From positions 2,466,569 through 2,530,568 of the forward strand of contig NZ_CP026003.1 of NCBI RefSeq assembly GCF_003086795.1: 64,000 nucleotides of DNA. The letters are read 5' to 3'. Source of the stretch: Stenotrophomonas sp. SAU14A_NAIMI4_5. Lineage in GTDB: Bacteria; Pseudomonadota; Gammaproteobacteria; Xanthomonadales; Xanthomonadaceae. The notes beneath the pieces are model-generated. The model saw only the letters and a program-made list of their open reading frames with translations. It did no database searches and had not been told where the DNA came from. Below are positions 29,603 to 37,852 of the stretch, in pieces. Both the position numbers and the translations under genes were made by a program. Numbering within the stretch: the stretch's first letter is position 1; the number at the start of each line of letters is the position of its first letter.

Positions 29603-31143
29603 GCAGCCACCTGGCAGGTCTGCTGGTACAGCGCCAGGTAGGCCTTGCCGGCCGTTTCCCAACCGCCCGGACGCAGCATCGCCGCACGTCGCATCGCGTG
29701 CATCAGTGCCGGCAGCCGGAACGTGCGCATCGCCCGCTCCACGCAGCGGCGCAGCCCATCGGCATTGGCACCATGGAACAGGAACCCGGTCACGCCGTCC
29801 TCGACCGTATCAACCAATCCGCCCGTCGCGTGCGCGACCGGCAGGCAGCCAAAGCGCTGTGCATACATCTGGCTGAGGCCGCAGGGTTCGAAGCGCGAGG
29901 GCATCAGCAGGAAATCAGCGCCGGCGAACATCTGCCGCGCCAGGCCCTCCTCGAAGCCGATGAAGGCGCCGACCCGCCCGGGGTAGCGCTGGGCCAGTGC
30001 CTGCACCTGCGCTTCCACCTGCGGCTCGCCACCGCCGATCACCACCAGCTGGCCACCGGCCGCCACAATCTGCGGGGCGACGTCACAGGTGATGTCCAGG
30101 CCCTTCTGATGGACCAGACGCGAGACCACGGCGAACAAGGGGCCCGACGAGGGCTGCAGCCCAAAGGCCTGGCGCACGGCCTGCGCATTCTCTTCACGGC
30201 CCGCGCACTGGCCGATGCTGAAACGTGCCTTCAGGTGAATGTCACGGCGCGGATCCCAGCTGGCGTCGATGCCGTTGACGATGCCACTGAGGTGTCCACC
30301 GGCAGCGCGTTGCGCCAGCAGTTCGTGCAGGCCACAGCCATCCTCGGCAGCGGTGATCTGCTGCGCATAGCGCAGGCTGACCGTGTTCAGGCGGGTGGCA
30401 TTGGCAATGCCGCCCTGCAGGAAGGACATATGGCCATGGAAATGCAGTTCGTCCAGATGCTCCGCAGGTACGCCGAGGGTCGGCGCCAGAGCAAACGGGA
30501 ACAGCCCCTGGTAGGCCAGGTTGTGGATGGTCAGCAGGGTCGGCACCGCGGTTCGATCCCAGCGTACATAGGCAGCGGCCATCGCCACCGGCCAGTCGTT
30601 CAGGTGCAGCAGCTGCGGCGCCCAGTCCAGCCCGGCACGACCGGCGGCCACTTCCGCAGCGGCATGGGACAAGGTGGCAAAACGCACCGCGTTGTCCTGC
30701 CATTCGCGGCCCTGCGCATCCACGTAGGGCGAACCCTCGCGCTCGTACAGCGCCGGCGACAGCAGCACATAGATAGGAAGGCCATCGGCCTGGAGCGCCA
30801 TGGCCACGGTGCAGGCCGGCAGCCCGGCACGCCCGGCGACGCGACCTACCTCACGCAGATGCGGCAGGCGCTGCAGCACTTCGGGATAGCCCGGCAACAG
30901 CACGCGTGCATCACAGCCGCTGCGCACCGCGCGCGGCAGCGCGGCTGCCACATCACCCAGGCCGCCGGCCTTGATGAAGTCCGCCATTTCGGTGGCAACG
31001 AACAGTACCCGCTGCACCAGCTCCGGCAGTTCGATCGGCTGTGATGGGCCACGGCGGGTGCCGATCGGCACCAGGTCGAGGGCGGGCAGGACAGTCTCTG
31101 CAACGGGATCGTGCAGGGAATCGGCGACGAGGTCGAGGGCCAT
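29599..31143 (-). CDS. glgA: Glycogen synthase GlgA
   Basis: This 514-residue GT5 enzyme elongates alpha-1,4-glucan from ADP-glucose. The nucleotide-sugar loop is [17 protein letters not shown], with the K-x-G-G-L motif. An extra about 40-residue N-terminal tail precedes it. The C-terminal part has [11 protein letters not shown] and the EX7E-type segment [17 protein letters not shown] with [15 protein letters not shown] 31143 is preceded by AGAAG; an ATG at 31263 would add 40 unlikely residues. It opens the seven-gene operon, whose promoter must lie in 31144-31398. ADP-glucose must come from a glgC elsewhere in the genome. Confidence 0.94.
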   Translation of the reverse strand: MALDLVADSLHDPVAETVLPALDLVPIGTRRGPSQPIELPELVQRVLFVATEMADFIKAGGLGDVAAALPRAVRSGCDARVLLPGYPEVLQRLPHLREVGRVAGRAGLPACTVAMALQADGLPIYVLLSPALYEREGSPYVDAQGREWQDNAVRFATLSHAAAEVAAGRAGLDWAPQLLHLNDWPVAMAAAYVRWDRTAVPTLLTIHNLAYQGLFPFALAPTLGVPAEHLDELHFHGHMSFLQGGIANATRLNTVSLRYAQQITAAEDGCGLHELLAQRAAGGHLSGIVNGIDASWDPRRDIHLKARFSIGQCAGREENAQAVRQAFGLQPSSGPLFAVVSRLVHQKGLDITCDVAPQIVAAGGQLVVIGGGEPQVEAQVQALAQRYPGRVGAFIGFEEGLARQMFAGADFLLMPSRFEPCGLSQMYAQRFGCLPVAHATGGLVDTVEDGVTGFLFHGANADGLRRCVERAMRTFRLPALMHAMRRAAMLRPGGWETAGKAYLALYQQTCQVAA

Positions 31144-31398
31144 GGTGAACTTCTCTGAATCAGTCAGGCAGACGCCAGCCACGCCCGAATGGGCGCCAGG
31201 TCTGGGAAGGAAGTCGTCGCGGAACGTGGGGGACGTTTGCGTAGGCTCTACGCGAATGTGCACTGTTCCATATCAAACAGCCGTGAAGCGATGGCGATTT
31301 GTTTGTGACAGCGCGTCATCAGTTCAGTACGCAACGTTGGGTGCGCACCGCTGCGGGCACCCTGCGTCACCCGGTCGCAGGGCCTCACCCGGCTGCAC

Positions 31399-31412
31399 TT
31401 GACCAATATCAA
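31399..31412 (+). promoter_or_regulatory. FNR-like box upstream of the PAS/diflavin operon
   Basis: TTGAC-CAAT-ATCAA (31399-31412) matches TTGAT-N4-ATCAA at 9 of 10 positions. It is centred about 83 nt before ATG 31489. The Fnr/Anr-like protein encoded at 35801-36577 is the likely binder. Confidence 0.6.
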
Positions 31413-31488
31413 TCCGCAGCATTCACCGGGCGCGTATCTCTATGCAGGAACCCCAACACCGGCGCTGCCGGCTTCCAGAGGACCTGCG

Positions 31489-31917
31489 ATGAGCTACACC
31501 CCCGACAACGCCCAGCTGCTGAACGCCCTGCAGAACGTCATGGTGATCTCCACCACCGACCTGCAGGGCAACATCACCTATGCCAACGACCTGTTCTGCA
31601 CGCTCACCGGCTTTGCGCGCGAGGAGCTGATCGGCCAGCCGCACAGCATCGTCCGCCACCCGGACGTGCCCAAGGCCGTCTACAAGGACATGTGGGACAC
31701 CATCAAGGCCGGCAAGATCTGGACCGGCATCGTGCCGAACCTCGGCAAGGGCGGCGCGCTCTACGTGGTCGATACCACCGTGCAGCCCCTGTTTGACGCC
31801 GAGGGCAACATCACCTCGTACATCAGCATCCGCCGCGTGGTGAACGATCTGATGCAGAACTACGACCTGGTCGAGTTCAGCAAGGAAACCTTCGACGACT
31901 TCTACGAAGCCGCATGA
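31489..31917 (+). CDS. Single PAS-domain protein (Aer-like sensor)
   Basis: This 142-residue protein is essentially one PAS domain. I chose ATG 31489 because AGAGGA lies 7 nt upstream. The core reads VMVISTTDLQGNITYANDLF, then LTGFAREELIGQPHSIVRHP followed by PDVPKAVYKDMW, closest in feel to the FAD-binding PAS of the aerotaxis receptor Aer. The downstream strand is GALYVVDTTVQPLFDAEGNI. A helical tail of about 25 residues follows, with no kinase, HAMP or MCP domain. ATGA overlap couples it to a diflavin reductase, so the PAS may sense or gate redox flow through it. An FNR-like box lies upstream. Confidence 0.82.
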   Translation: MSYTPDNAQLLNALQNVMVISTTDLQGNITYANDLFCTLTGFAREELIGQPHSIVRHPDVPKAVYKDMWDTIKAGKIWTGIVPNLGKGGALYVVDTTVQPLFDAEGNITSYISIRRVVNDLMQNYDLVEFSKETFDDFYEAA

Positions 31918-33461
31918 ACGCGCTGCCCGCCAGCCACCTGTCGGGGCTCCCCATCGGTCGACTGCTGGTGGGCTTCGCCTCCGAATCGGGCAATGCCCGC
32001 GCCCTGGCCCAGCGCCTGGGCGCGGACCCGGACCTGCAGCCGCACGCGCCGCAGGTCCTGCCGTTCGACCAGATCGATGTCGCCAGCCTCGGCCACGGCG
32101 ACGTGCTGCTGGCCATCTCCAGTTCGTTCGGTGATGGCGAGCCGCCGGCCAACGGCGAGCAGTTCTTCGACAGCCTCCGCCAGATCACCGAGCTGCCGGG
32201 CCTGCGTTACGCAGTGTTCGGGCTCGGCGACACCGGCTACCCCAGCTTCTGCGGCTTCACCAAGGCGCTGGACACGGCGCTGAGCGAGCGCAAGGCCATC
32301 CCTCTGCTGCATCGCGTGGATGCCGACCTCGGCTACGAACAGTTCTTCCAGCAATGGCGGCCGGTGCTGGGCCAGGTGCTGCAGGGGGATCTGGCCGCCG
32401 GCCAGGACCTGCGGCTGCAGGTGACGGCCTATGGTGAGGACAACGCCTTCGCCGCGCCCATCCTCGAACGCCGCCGCCTGAACAGCCATGGGCCGGCGGC
32501 CTGGCACCTGCAACTCGAGATCGCCGGCAGCGGCATGGCCTACCGGGCCGGCGACACCCTGCACGTAGTGCCCGACAACGATCCGTCACTGCTGCAGGCG
32601 CTGGCCACGTGGTACGGCGATCCTGCTGCCATCACCGCCCTGCAGGACCGCGAACTGCGCCTGCACAGCAAGAGCGTGCTGCGCGAGCTGGCCCGCCTCA
32701 GCGGCAGCGAGACGTTGAAGGGCCTGCTCAAGGTCAGCCAGAAACGCGAAATGGACGCCTACCTGCACGGGCTGGACATGCTGGACCTGCTGCAGGACCA
32801 CGCGACCCCGGACAGCGTCCCGCTGGAACGGCTGTGCGGCCTGCTCTCGCAGCGCCTGCCCCGCGCCTATTCGATTGCCTCCCATCCTGGCGATGACCAG
32901 GTAAGCCTGTGCGTGCGCGAAGTGCGCTACACCCTGCGCGGCCGCGAGCGCTTCGGTACGGCCACCGGCAGCCTGCTGCATGGCCGTGGCCATGCCCGCG
33001 TGTACTGCCGCTCCAACCCCGGCTTCCATCTGCCCGACGCCCCCGACGCGCCACTGCTGATGGTCGGCACCGGCACCGGCATCGCACCACTGATGGGCCT
33101 GATGCAGGAACTGCAGGCCGGCGCCTGTGCGCGCGATGTGCATCTGGTGTTCGGTGAGAAGCACCGCGAGCACGATTATCTGTACCGCGAACAGCTGCAG
33201 GACTGGCAGTCTGGCGGCCTGCTGGCCGGGCTGCACACCGCCTTCTCGCGTGACGGCACCGAAAAGGTCTATGTACAGCACGTGCTGCAGCAACGCGCCG
33301 ACGACGTGCGCGACCTGCTGTCACGTGGTGGGCATCTGTACCTGTGTGGCAACAAGCGGCATCTGGAAGGCGCGGTACGCGAGGCCATCGATGCGATCGG
33401 GGGCCAGGGGCAGTGGGACGCGCTGCGCGGTGAAGGCCGCACGCACTGCGAGCTGTACTGA
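31914..33461 (+). CDS. CysJ-like NADPH diflavin reductase (FMN + FAD)
   Basis: This 515-residue protein is a single-chain diflavin reductase. The FMN (flavodoxin) domain spans about 15-155: LLVGFASESGNARALAQRL, SSSFGDGEPPANGEQF and VFGLGDTGYPSFCGF. A connecting domain follows. The FAD motif RAYSIASHP lies near 315, and the NADPH domain shows MVGTGTGIAPLMG near 380 and LYLCGNKRHLEGAV near 475. The C-terminal Tyr can stack on FAD, as in CysJ. No CysI (sulfite reductase haem subunit) gene is nearby, and the cys operon context is missing. Coupling to a PAS protein and closeness to the nar island suggest an anaerobic or nitrogen-oxide electron-transfer role; the acceptor is unknown. Confidence 0.85.
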   Translation: MNALPASHLSGLPIGRLLVGFASESGNARALAQRLGADPDLQPHAPQVLPFDQIDVASLGHGDVLLAISSSFGDGEPPANGEQFFDSLRQITELPGLRYAVFGLGDTGYPSFCGFTKALDTALSERKAIPLLHRVDADLGYEQFFQQWRPVLGQVLQGDLAAGQDLRLQVTAYGEDNAFAAPILERRRLNSHGPAAWHLQLEIAGSGMAYRAGDTLHVVPDNDPSLLQALATWYGDPAAITALQDRELRLHSKSVLRELARLSGSETLKGLLKVSQKREMDAYLHGLDMLDLLQDHATPDSVPLERLCGLLSQRLPRAYSIASHPGDDQVSLCVREVRYTLRGRERFGTATGSLLHGRGHARVYCRSNPGFHLPDAPDAPLLMVGTGTGIAPLMGLMQELQAGACARDVHLVFGEKHREHDYLYREQLQDWQSGGLLAGLHTAFSRDGTEKVYVQHVLQQRADDVRDLLSRGGHLYLCGNKRHLEGAVREAIDAIGGQGQWDALRGEGRTHCELY

Positions 33462-33476
33462 CGCCGGGATCCATTC

Positions 33477-33547
33477 CGCCGGGCGTGGCCCGGCGCTACC
33501 GCCTGCGGCACGCTGCTGCCCTTGGTAGCGCCGGGCCATGCCCGGCG
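33477..33547. repeat. Inverted pair of GCCGGGC-type SMAG palindromes
   Basis: The copies at 33477-33499 (ending CTAC) and 33525-33547 (starting GTAG) are mirror images with one mismatch, 25 nt apart. They lie just after the diflavin reductase gene. Confidence 0.82.
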
Positions 33548-33628
33548 GGCTGCGCGCCGCAGCATCGGTTCGGCATGGCCCCGACCCGGCGCTGGGCATT
33601 CATCCAGTGGGCAACGGACCGCTGATCG

Positions 33629-33691
33629 GTAGTGCCGGCCGCTGGCCGGCTCCTCAGGATTGCGGGGTTGCCGGCCAGCGGCCGGCACTAC
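33629..33691. repeat. Inverted pair of GCCGGCC-type SMAG palindromes
   Basis: The 22-nt arms at 33629-33650 and 33670-33691 are perfect reverse complements, with 19 nt between them. The second ends 1 nt before the modC stop region. This subtype (GTAGTGCCGGCC...) differs from the neighbouring pair. Placed between convergent genes, it would form a strong hairpin in both transcripts. Confidence 0.82.
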
Positions 33692-33692
33692 C

Positions 33693-34361
33693 TCAATCGC
33701 TGACGATGCGGCCGTCCACCATGCGTGCTACCTGCTGGCCGAACATGTCCACGTCGTGCGGGTCGTGGCTGATCAGCAGCAGCGGAATGCCGGTTTCAAC
33801 CAGCACCGCCTGCAGTTCCTGCCGCAGGTGCTGGCGCAGGTCATGGTCCAGCGCGGCAAACGGCTCATCCAGCAGCAGCGCCTGCGGCTGGGTCACCAGG
33901 GCGCGCGCCAGCGCGGTACGCTGGCGCTGGCCGCCGGAGACCTGCGACGGCAGCAGGTCGGCCACGTGATCGATACGGAACGCGTGCAGCCAGCGCTCCA
34001 CCGCGTCGATGCGCGCACCACGGCGCGGATTGAACCAGCCACGTTCCAGGCCGAAGGCCACGTTCTGGCGCACGCTCAGGTGTGGGAACAGCGCGTAGTC
34101 CTGGAATACATAGCCCAGCCGGCGCCGTTGCGGTGGCAGGTTCATCCCGCTGCTGCTGTCGAACAGCGCCTGGCCCTGCAGCCGCACATGGCCACGCCAG
34201 GGCCGCAGCAGGCCGGCCACCGCTTTCAGGGTCAGGCTCTTGCCCGCGCCCGAGGGGCCGAACAGCACCACCTGGCGCTGCGTGCATTGCAGCGCCACGT
34301 CCAGCACGAACTGCGGCGTCGCCGCCTGCATCGGCCGGTGCACCTGCAGGTCAAGCCACAT
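33693..34361 (-). CDS. modC: Molybdate ABC transporter ATPase ModC, short form
   Basis: This 222-residue protein shows Walker A GPSGAGKSLTLKAVAGLL, the signature VSGGQRQRTALARAL, Walker B ALLLDEPFAALD and the switch His in LLISHDPHDVD. It lacks the C-terminal TOBE (molybdopterin-binding-like) domain of the 352-residue E. coli ModC. The loop YVFQDYALFPHLSV is typical of ModC/PotA-like ATPases. Its start overlaps modB by 11 nt. Together with ModA and ModB it imports the molybdate needed for the nitrate reductase encoded in the same island. Confidence 0.9.
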   Translation of the reverse strand: MWLDLQVHRPMQAATPQFVLDVALQCTQRQVVLFGPSGAGKSLTLKAVAGLLRPWRGHVRLQGQALFDSSSGMNLPPQRRRLGYVFQDYALFPHLSVRQNVAFGLERGWFNPRRGARIDAVERWLHAFRIDHVADLLPSQVSGGQRQRTALARALVTQPQALLLDEPFAALDHDLRQHLRQELQAVLVETGIPLLLISHDPHDVDMFGQQVARMVDGRIVSD

Positions 34362-35034
34362 CGCGCAGCTCCTGGCGGCGCCCGCCGACCAGCCGCGCGG
34401 CCAGCAGCAGGATGACGATGCACACCACCGAGGTGAGGATCACCAGCGCATTGGCCTTGCCATCCTGCCCGGCCTGCACTGCCTCGTAGATGGCGATGGA
34501 CAGCGTCTGGGTGCGGCCCGGGATGCTGCCCGCCACCATCAGCGTGGCCCCGAACTCGCCCATCGCACGCGCAAAGGCCAGCAGCAGCCCGGCGAGAATG
34601 CCTCGCCAGGCCAGCGGAAGGGTGATGCGGAAGAATACCGCCGCCTCGGACACGCCCAGCGTGCGCGCAGCATTTTCCAGCTGGCCATCGACGCCTTCGA
34701 ACGCAGCCCGCGCCGGCTTGAACACCAGCGGCAGCGAGGCCACCGCGGCGGCAATCACCGCCGCCTGCCAGGTGAACACCAGGTTGATGCCGAACCACGA
34801 CTGCAGCCACACGCCGATCGGGCCATTCCGGCCGATCAGCACCAGCAGGTAGTAGCCCAGCACCGTCGGCGGCAGCACCATCGGCAGGGTCAGCACCGAA
34901 TCCAGCAGCTCACGGCCGGGAAAGCGCCGGCGCGCCAGCAGTGCGCCTAGTGCCACGCCCAGCACCAGGTTGATCGCCGTGGCCCAGCCGGCCACTTTCA
35001 GCGACAAGCCCAGCGCGCTCCAGTCCAGATCCAT
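34351..35034 (-). CDS. modB: Molybdate ABC transporter permease ModB
   Basis: This 227-residue inner-membrane protein has about five helices. It has the classic start DLDWSALGLSLKVA and the EAA-type coupling loop AARTLGVSEAAVFFRITLPL, together with FARAMGEFGATLMVAG, which is highly typical of ModB. It lies 3 nt after modA and overlaps modC by 11 nt, making a tight modABC operon directly downstream of the fnr gene. Confidence 0.93.
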   Translation of the reverse strand: MDLDWSALGLSLKVAGWATAINLVLGVALGALLARRRFPGRELLDSVLTLPMVLPPTVLGYYLLVLIGRNGPIGVWLQSWFGINLVFTWQAAVIAAAVASLPLVFKPARAAFEGVDGQLENAARTLGVSEAAVFFRITLPLAWRGILAGLLLAFARAMGEFGATLMVAGSIPGRTQTLSIAIYEAVQAGQDGKANALVILTSVVCIVILLLAARLVGGRRQELRDVA

Positions 35035-35037
35035 GCC

Positions 35038-35781
35038 TCAGGGCTTGCCGAACCCGTGCTTGACCAGGATCGCCTGGCCCTGCGGCGAGCGGACGAAGGC
35101 GGTGAAGCGCTTCGCTTCGACCGCATGAGTGCTGGCCTGGATCACCGCCAGCGGATAGGCGATGCGCCCGCTCACCGGCACCTCGAAGGCGCGGCGCACG
35201 CGGTCCGGCATCGCCTGCGCGTCAGTGGCGTAGACGAAGCCGGCATCCACTTCACCCCGTGCCACGTAGTCCAGCGACTGCCGCACGTTCTGGGTGGTGA
35301 TGGCCTTGCCCTGCACCGCCGGCCACAGCCCGGCTTTCTCCAGCGTGCCCTTGGCGTAGCGGCCCACCGGCACGCTGTCCGGGTTGCCCAGCGCGATGCG
35401 CTGCACGCCGGCACCGGCCAGATCCTTCAGCGCACGCGGTGCGGCCTTGGCCTGCGGTGGCACCACTACCCACAGCGCGTTCACCGCGAATACCTGGCGG
35501 GTGCCGGGCGCCAGCAGCTTCTGCTGCCCGGCCTGGTCCATCGTGGTTTCGTCGGCCGAGGCGAACACATCCACCGGCGCACCACGGCTGATCTGCTGCA
35601 GCAGCACGCCGGAGGCCGCAAAGTTGAAATCGACCTTGGTGCCCGGATGGGCCTTTTCGTAGGCCGCGCCCAGTTCGCGGAAACTCTCGGTCAGGCTCGA
35701 CGCCGCCGACACCGTCAGGTCGGCGGCCCAGGCCGGCATCGCGGCCAGCACCCCCAGTAACAACAGTCCTGCACGCTTCAT
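35038..35781 (-). CDS. modA: Molybdate-binding periplasmic protein ModA
   Basis: This 247-residue protein has a signal peptide (MKRAGLLLLGVLAAMPAWA, cleavage before ADLTV). The mature protein has the ModA signature TVSAASSLTESFRELG and FNFAASGVLLQQISRGAPVD followed by VFASAD, with the Ser residues that bind the oxyanion. Two ATGs lie side by side at 35784 and 35781; GGGAG is spaced 6 nt from 35781, which I prefer. Only 19 nt separate it from the fnr stop, so read-through from fnr is likely. No modE lies nearby. Confidence 0.92.
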   Translation of the reverse strand: MKRAGLLLLGVLAAMPAWAADLTVSAASSLTESFRELGAAYEKAHPGTKVDFNFAASGVLLQQISRGAPVDVFASADETTMDQAGQQKLLAPGTRQVFAVNALWVVVPPQAKAAPRALKDLAGAGVQRIALGNPDSVPVGRYAKGTLEKAGLWPAVQGKAITTQNVRQSLDYVARGEVDAGFVYATDAQAMPDRVRRAFEVPVSGRIAYPLAVIQASTHAVEAKRFTAFVRSPQGQAILVKHGFGKP

Positions 35782-35800
35782 CATCGGCTCCCGGTGGGTA

Positions 35801-36577
35801 TCAGTCTGGTTCGGATTCGTCGGCCATGGCGAGCGCAGCCAGGCGCTCAGGTTGCAGCAGCAGGATCTCGCGCTGTTTGACCGCGATCACACCGTCATCG
35901 CTCAAGCGCCGCAGCACACGGCTGGCGGTTTCCGGCGCCATGCGCAGGTAGTTGGCGATTTCGGTGCGGGCCATGGTCAGGTTGAAGCGCGTGGCGGAGA
36001 AACCGCGCCGCGCGTAACGCGCGGACATGTCCAGCAGGAACGCGGCCATGCGCTCCTCGGTGCGGTGGTTGGCGGCCAGCGTGGCGACCTTGCCGATCTC
36101 CGCACTGAGCAGGCTGAACAGCTTGGCCTGCAGCCCAGGCATGCGCGTGGCCAGCAGGCTCAGCTTGGGAAACGAAATGCGGCACAGGTGCACTGTATCC
36201 AGCGCCACCGCATTGCAGGGGAAGCGCGAACCGTGGATCGCATTGAGGCCGATCACTTCACCCGGCAGGGCAAAGCCGAGCACCTGGTCGTTGCCCTGGC
36301 TGTCATCGACGAAGGTCTTGACCATGCCTGCACGCACCGCGGCAATGGAATCGAACTGTTCGCCGGCACGGAAGATATAGTCACCGGCATGGAACGGACC
36401 CACATGGTCGACCAGCACGTGCAGGTCACCCAGCGCGGTCTTGTCATAGCCCTGCGAGATGCAGGCATCGGAAAACGCACAGGTGCTGCAGAAATGCAGC
36501 GCATCACCGTCATCGGCGGCGGCGGGGTTCGGTGTGGCCTGGCCAAGGCGGCCGCGGGAAGGCGGATTCATGGACAT
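35801..36577 (-). CDS. fnr: Fnr/Anr-type oxygen-sensing transcription regulator
   Basis: This 258-residue regulator has the three N-terminal cysteines in Fnr spacing, Cys30-x2-Cys33-x5-Cys39 (CSTCAFSDAC), and the fourth at Cys132 (VHLCRISF), giving a full set for an oxygen-labile [4Fe-4S] cluster. The cAMP-type beta-roll spans about 55-150 and a dimer helix follows. The recognition helix PETASRVLRRL carries the E-x-x-S-R residues that read TTGAT half-sites. I chose ATG 36577; MNPP at 36571 is possible, and neither has a strong ribosome-binding site. It lies 11 nt after the HemN-like gene and 19 nt before modA, so it probably shares their transcript and the FNR-like box at 37839. Confidence 0.92.
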   Translation of the reverse strand: MSMNPPSRGRLGQATPNPAAADDGDALHFCSTCAFSDACISQGYDKTALGDLHVLVDHVGPFHAGDYIFRAGEQFDSIAAVRAGMVKTFVDDSQGNDQVLGFALPGEVIGLNAIHGSRFPCNAVALDTVHLCRISFPKLSLLATRMPGLQAKLFSLLSAEIGKVATLAANHRTEERMAAFLLDMSARYARRGFSATRFNLTMARTEIANYLRMAPETASRVLRRLSDDGVIAVKQREILLLQPERLAALAMADESEPD

Positions 36578-36588
36578 CGGAGCGACAC

Positions 36589-37812
36589 TCAAGCGCTGGC
36601 GACCGCCGGCCGGAAACATGCCGCCATCATACGCCACAGCAGCCGCCCCTCCGCAGCCAGGCGCAGCACGCGCGCATCCCAGTGCGCCCAGCCGCGCGCA
36701 AGCAGCGGTTGCAGTTCCGGCGTGGCCTCGGCGAAACAATCATCAAAGGCGACGTCGTTGCGCCACTCGAAGGCGGCGGCATCCACCGAATGGTCGCAGG
36801 CCAGGCTCTGCGCGACCTCGGCCGACAGCCGCTCCTGCTCGGACAGGATCAGCCCGGCGGTCACGCCGATCTGGCCGGCCTGCAGGCGTGCCTGCCACTG
36901 TGCAAGGTCGTCCTCCAGCCGGTAGAACACCTCGCCGATCTGGCTGCAGGCCGCCAGCCCCAGGCCGACGAAGTCGCTGCGGTCGCGGCGCGGCACGCCG
37001 GCCAGGTCACAATGGCGCTGGCCATCGCCGGGCCCGTTGGGATCGGGCAGGTCACCGCGCTGGTAGTGGTCGCCACCGATGGCGACATAGCCGGCATCGC
37101 CAAGCAGCCGCCAGGCCTGCAGCCACTGCCCGGCCGCCGGCTGCTCCGGCAACCCGCACGGCGCGGGCAGCAGCACCCGTTCGGGTGCCTCGGCCAGCAC
37201 TTCATGTACGCGTTCGATGAAGCCCTGATCCGCGAGCGATGGCACCCGCAACTGGTAGTAGCGCGCAGTGAACCCAACCTGGCGTGACTGCGCCAGCAGG
37301 GTCGGCCCCATTGCATCGGCACGATCGATCACGGTCAGCCGGGTACAGCCCACCGCACGCAGCTGCGCCGGGGCCAGCGTACTACCGGCATCCAGCCGCA
37401 CTTCCACCTGCGGCCGAGCCACCGTGCGCAGATGCTGGGGCACGGCATCCAGCAGCTGGCCCAGCGCGCTGGCACCCAGTACCTCGGCCAGACCCAGCTG
37501 CAGCACCATGGCCACCACTTCGCGGTCGTCGGCCAGCACATCGGCCTGGCGCCGCAGGGCGGTCAACAGCGTATCCAGATAGATGTTGGCGGTGGTCAGC
37601 TGCCCTGCCCGCCCCGCCTGGAACCCGAGGGTCAGGCCGCGCGGAATCAGGTGCTCGTTGCTGGCCCGCACGGCTGCGCGCCAGCCACTTTCGCCGAAGC
37701 CGGCACTGAACTGGTCGGCGGCCGGAAACAGTACGTGGCGCGGCTGCTGCAGCAATGCAGCCTTCAGTGCGGTGTCTTCGCTTGCATCGACGGGGAAGCT
37801 CATGGCGGACAT
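36589..37812 (-). CDS. HemN-like protein without radical-SAM cysteines (probable pseudoenzyme)
   Basis: This 407-residue protein aligns by eye along its length with oxygen-independent coproporphyrinogen III dehydrogenase HemN. The N-terminal part has QFSAGFGESGWRAAV. The C-terminal half has YVAIGGDHYQRGDLPDP, DFVGLGLAACSQIGEVFY, LSEQERLSAEVAQSLACD and a final LAAEGRLLWRMMAACF. At the place of HemN's CxxxCxxC cluster loop the protein reads GLTLGFQAGRAGQLTTAN, so all three cluster cysteines and the following Cys are gone. The GGGTPT SAM-binding stretch is also lost (MVLQLGLAEVLGASA). It cannot be a normal radical-SAM enzyme. The frame is intact, sits just upstream of fnr, and has an FNR-like box upstream, so it is probably expressed. 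Confidence 0.75.
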   Translation of the reverse strand: MSAMSFPVDASEDTALKAALLQQPRHVLFPAADQFSAGFGESGWRAAVRASNEHLIPRGLTLGFQAGRAGQLTTANIYLDTLLTALRRQADVLADDREVVAMVLQLGLAEVLGASALGQLLDAVPQHLRTVARPQVEVRLDAGSTLAPAQLRAVGCTRLTVIDRADAMGPTLLAQSRQVGFTARYYQLRVPSLADQGFIERVHEVLAEAPERVLLPAPCGLPEQPAAGQWLQAWRLLGDAGYVAIGGDHYQRGDLPDPNGPGDGQRHCDLAGVPRRDRSDFVGLGLAACSQIGEVFYRLEDDLAQWQARLQAGQIGVTAGLILSEQERLSAEVAQSLACDHSVDAAAFEWRNDVAFDDCFAEATPELQPLLARGWAHWDARVLRLAAEGRLLWRMMAACFRPAVASA

Positions 37813-37838
37813 TTTCCAGCGTTCCTCTGCGCAGGGTC

Positions 37839-37852
37839 CTGATTGAAATCAA
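37839..37852 (-). promoter_or_regulatory. FNR-like box upstream of the HemN-like/fnr/mod genes
   Basis: CTGAT-TGAA-ATCAA (37839-37852, read on the plus strand) matches TTGAT-N4-ATCAA at 9 of 10 positions. It is centred about 33 nt upstream of ATG 37812 and overlaps the stop of the upstream transporter gene. It could drive the HemN-like, fnr and mod genes, giving fnr autoregulation. Confidence 0.6.

Noticed and set aside
31914..33461. Assimilatory sulfite reductase CysJ
   Set aside because: The domains fit CysJ, but no cysI or cysH is nearby, and coupling to a PAS gene argues for a different role. I kept only the general diflavin reductase call.
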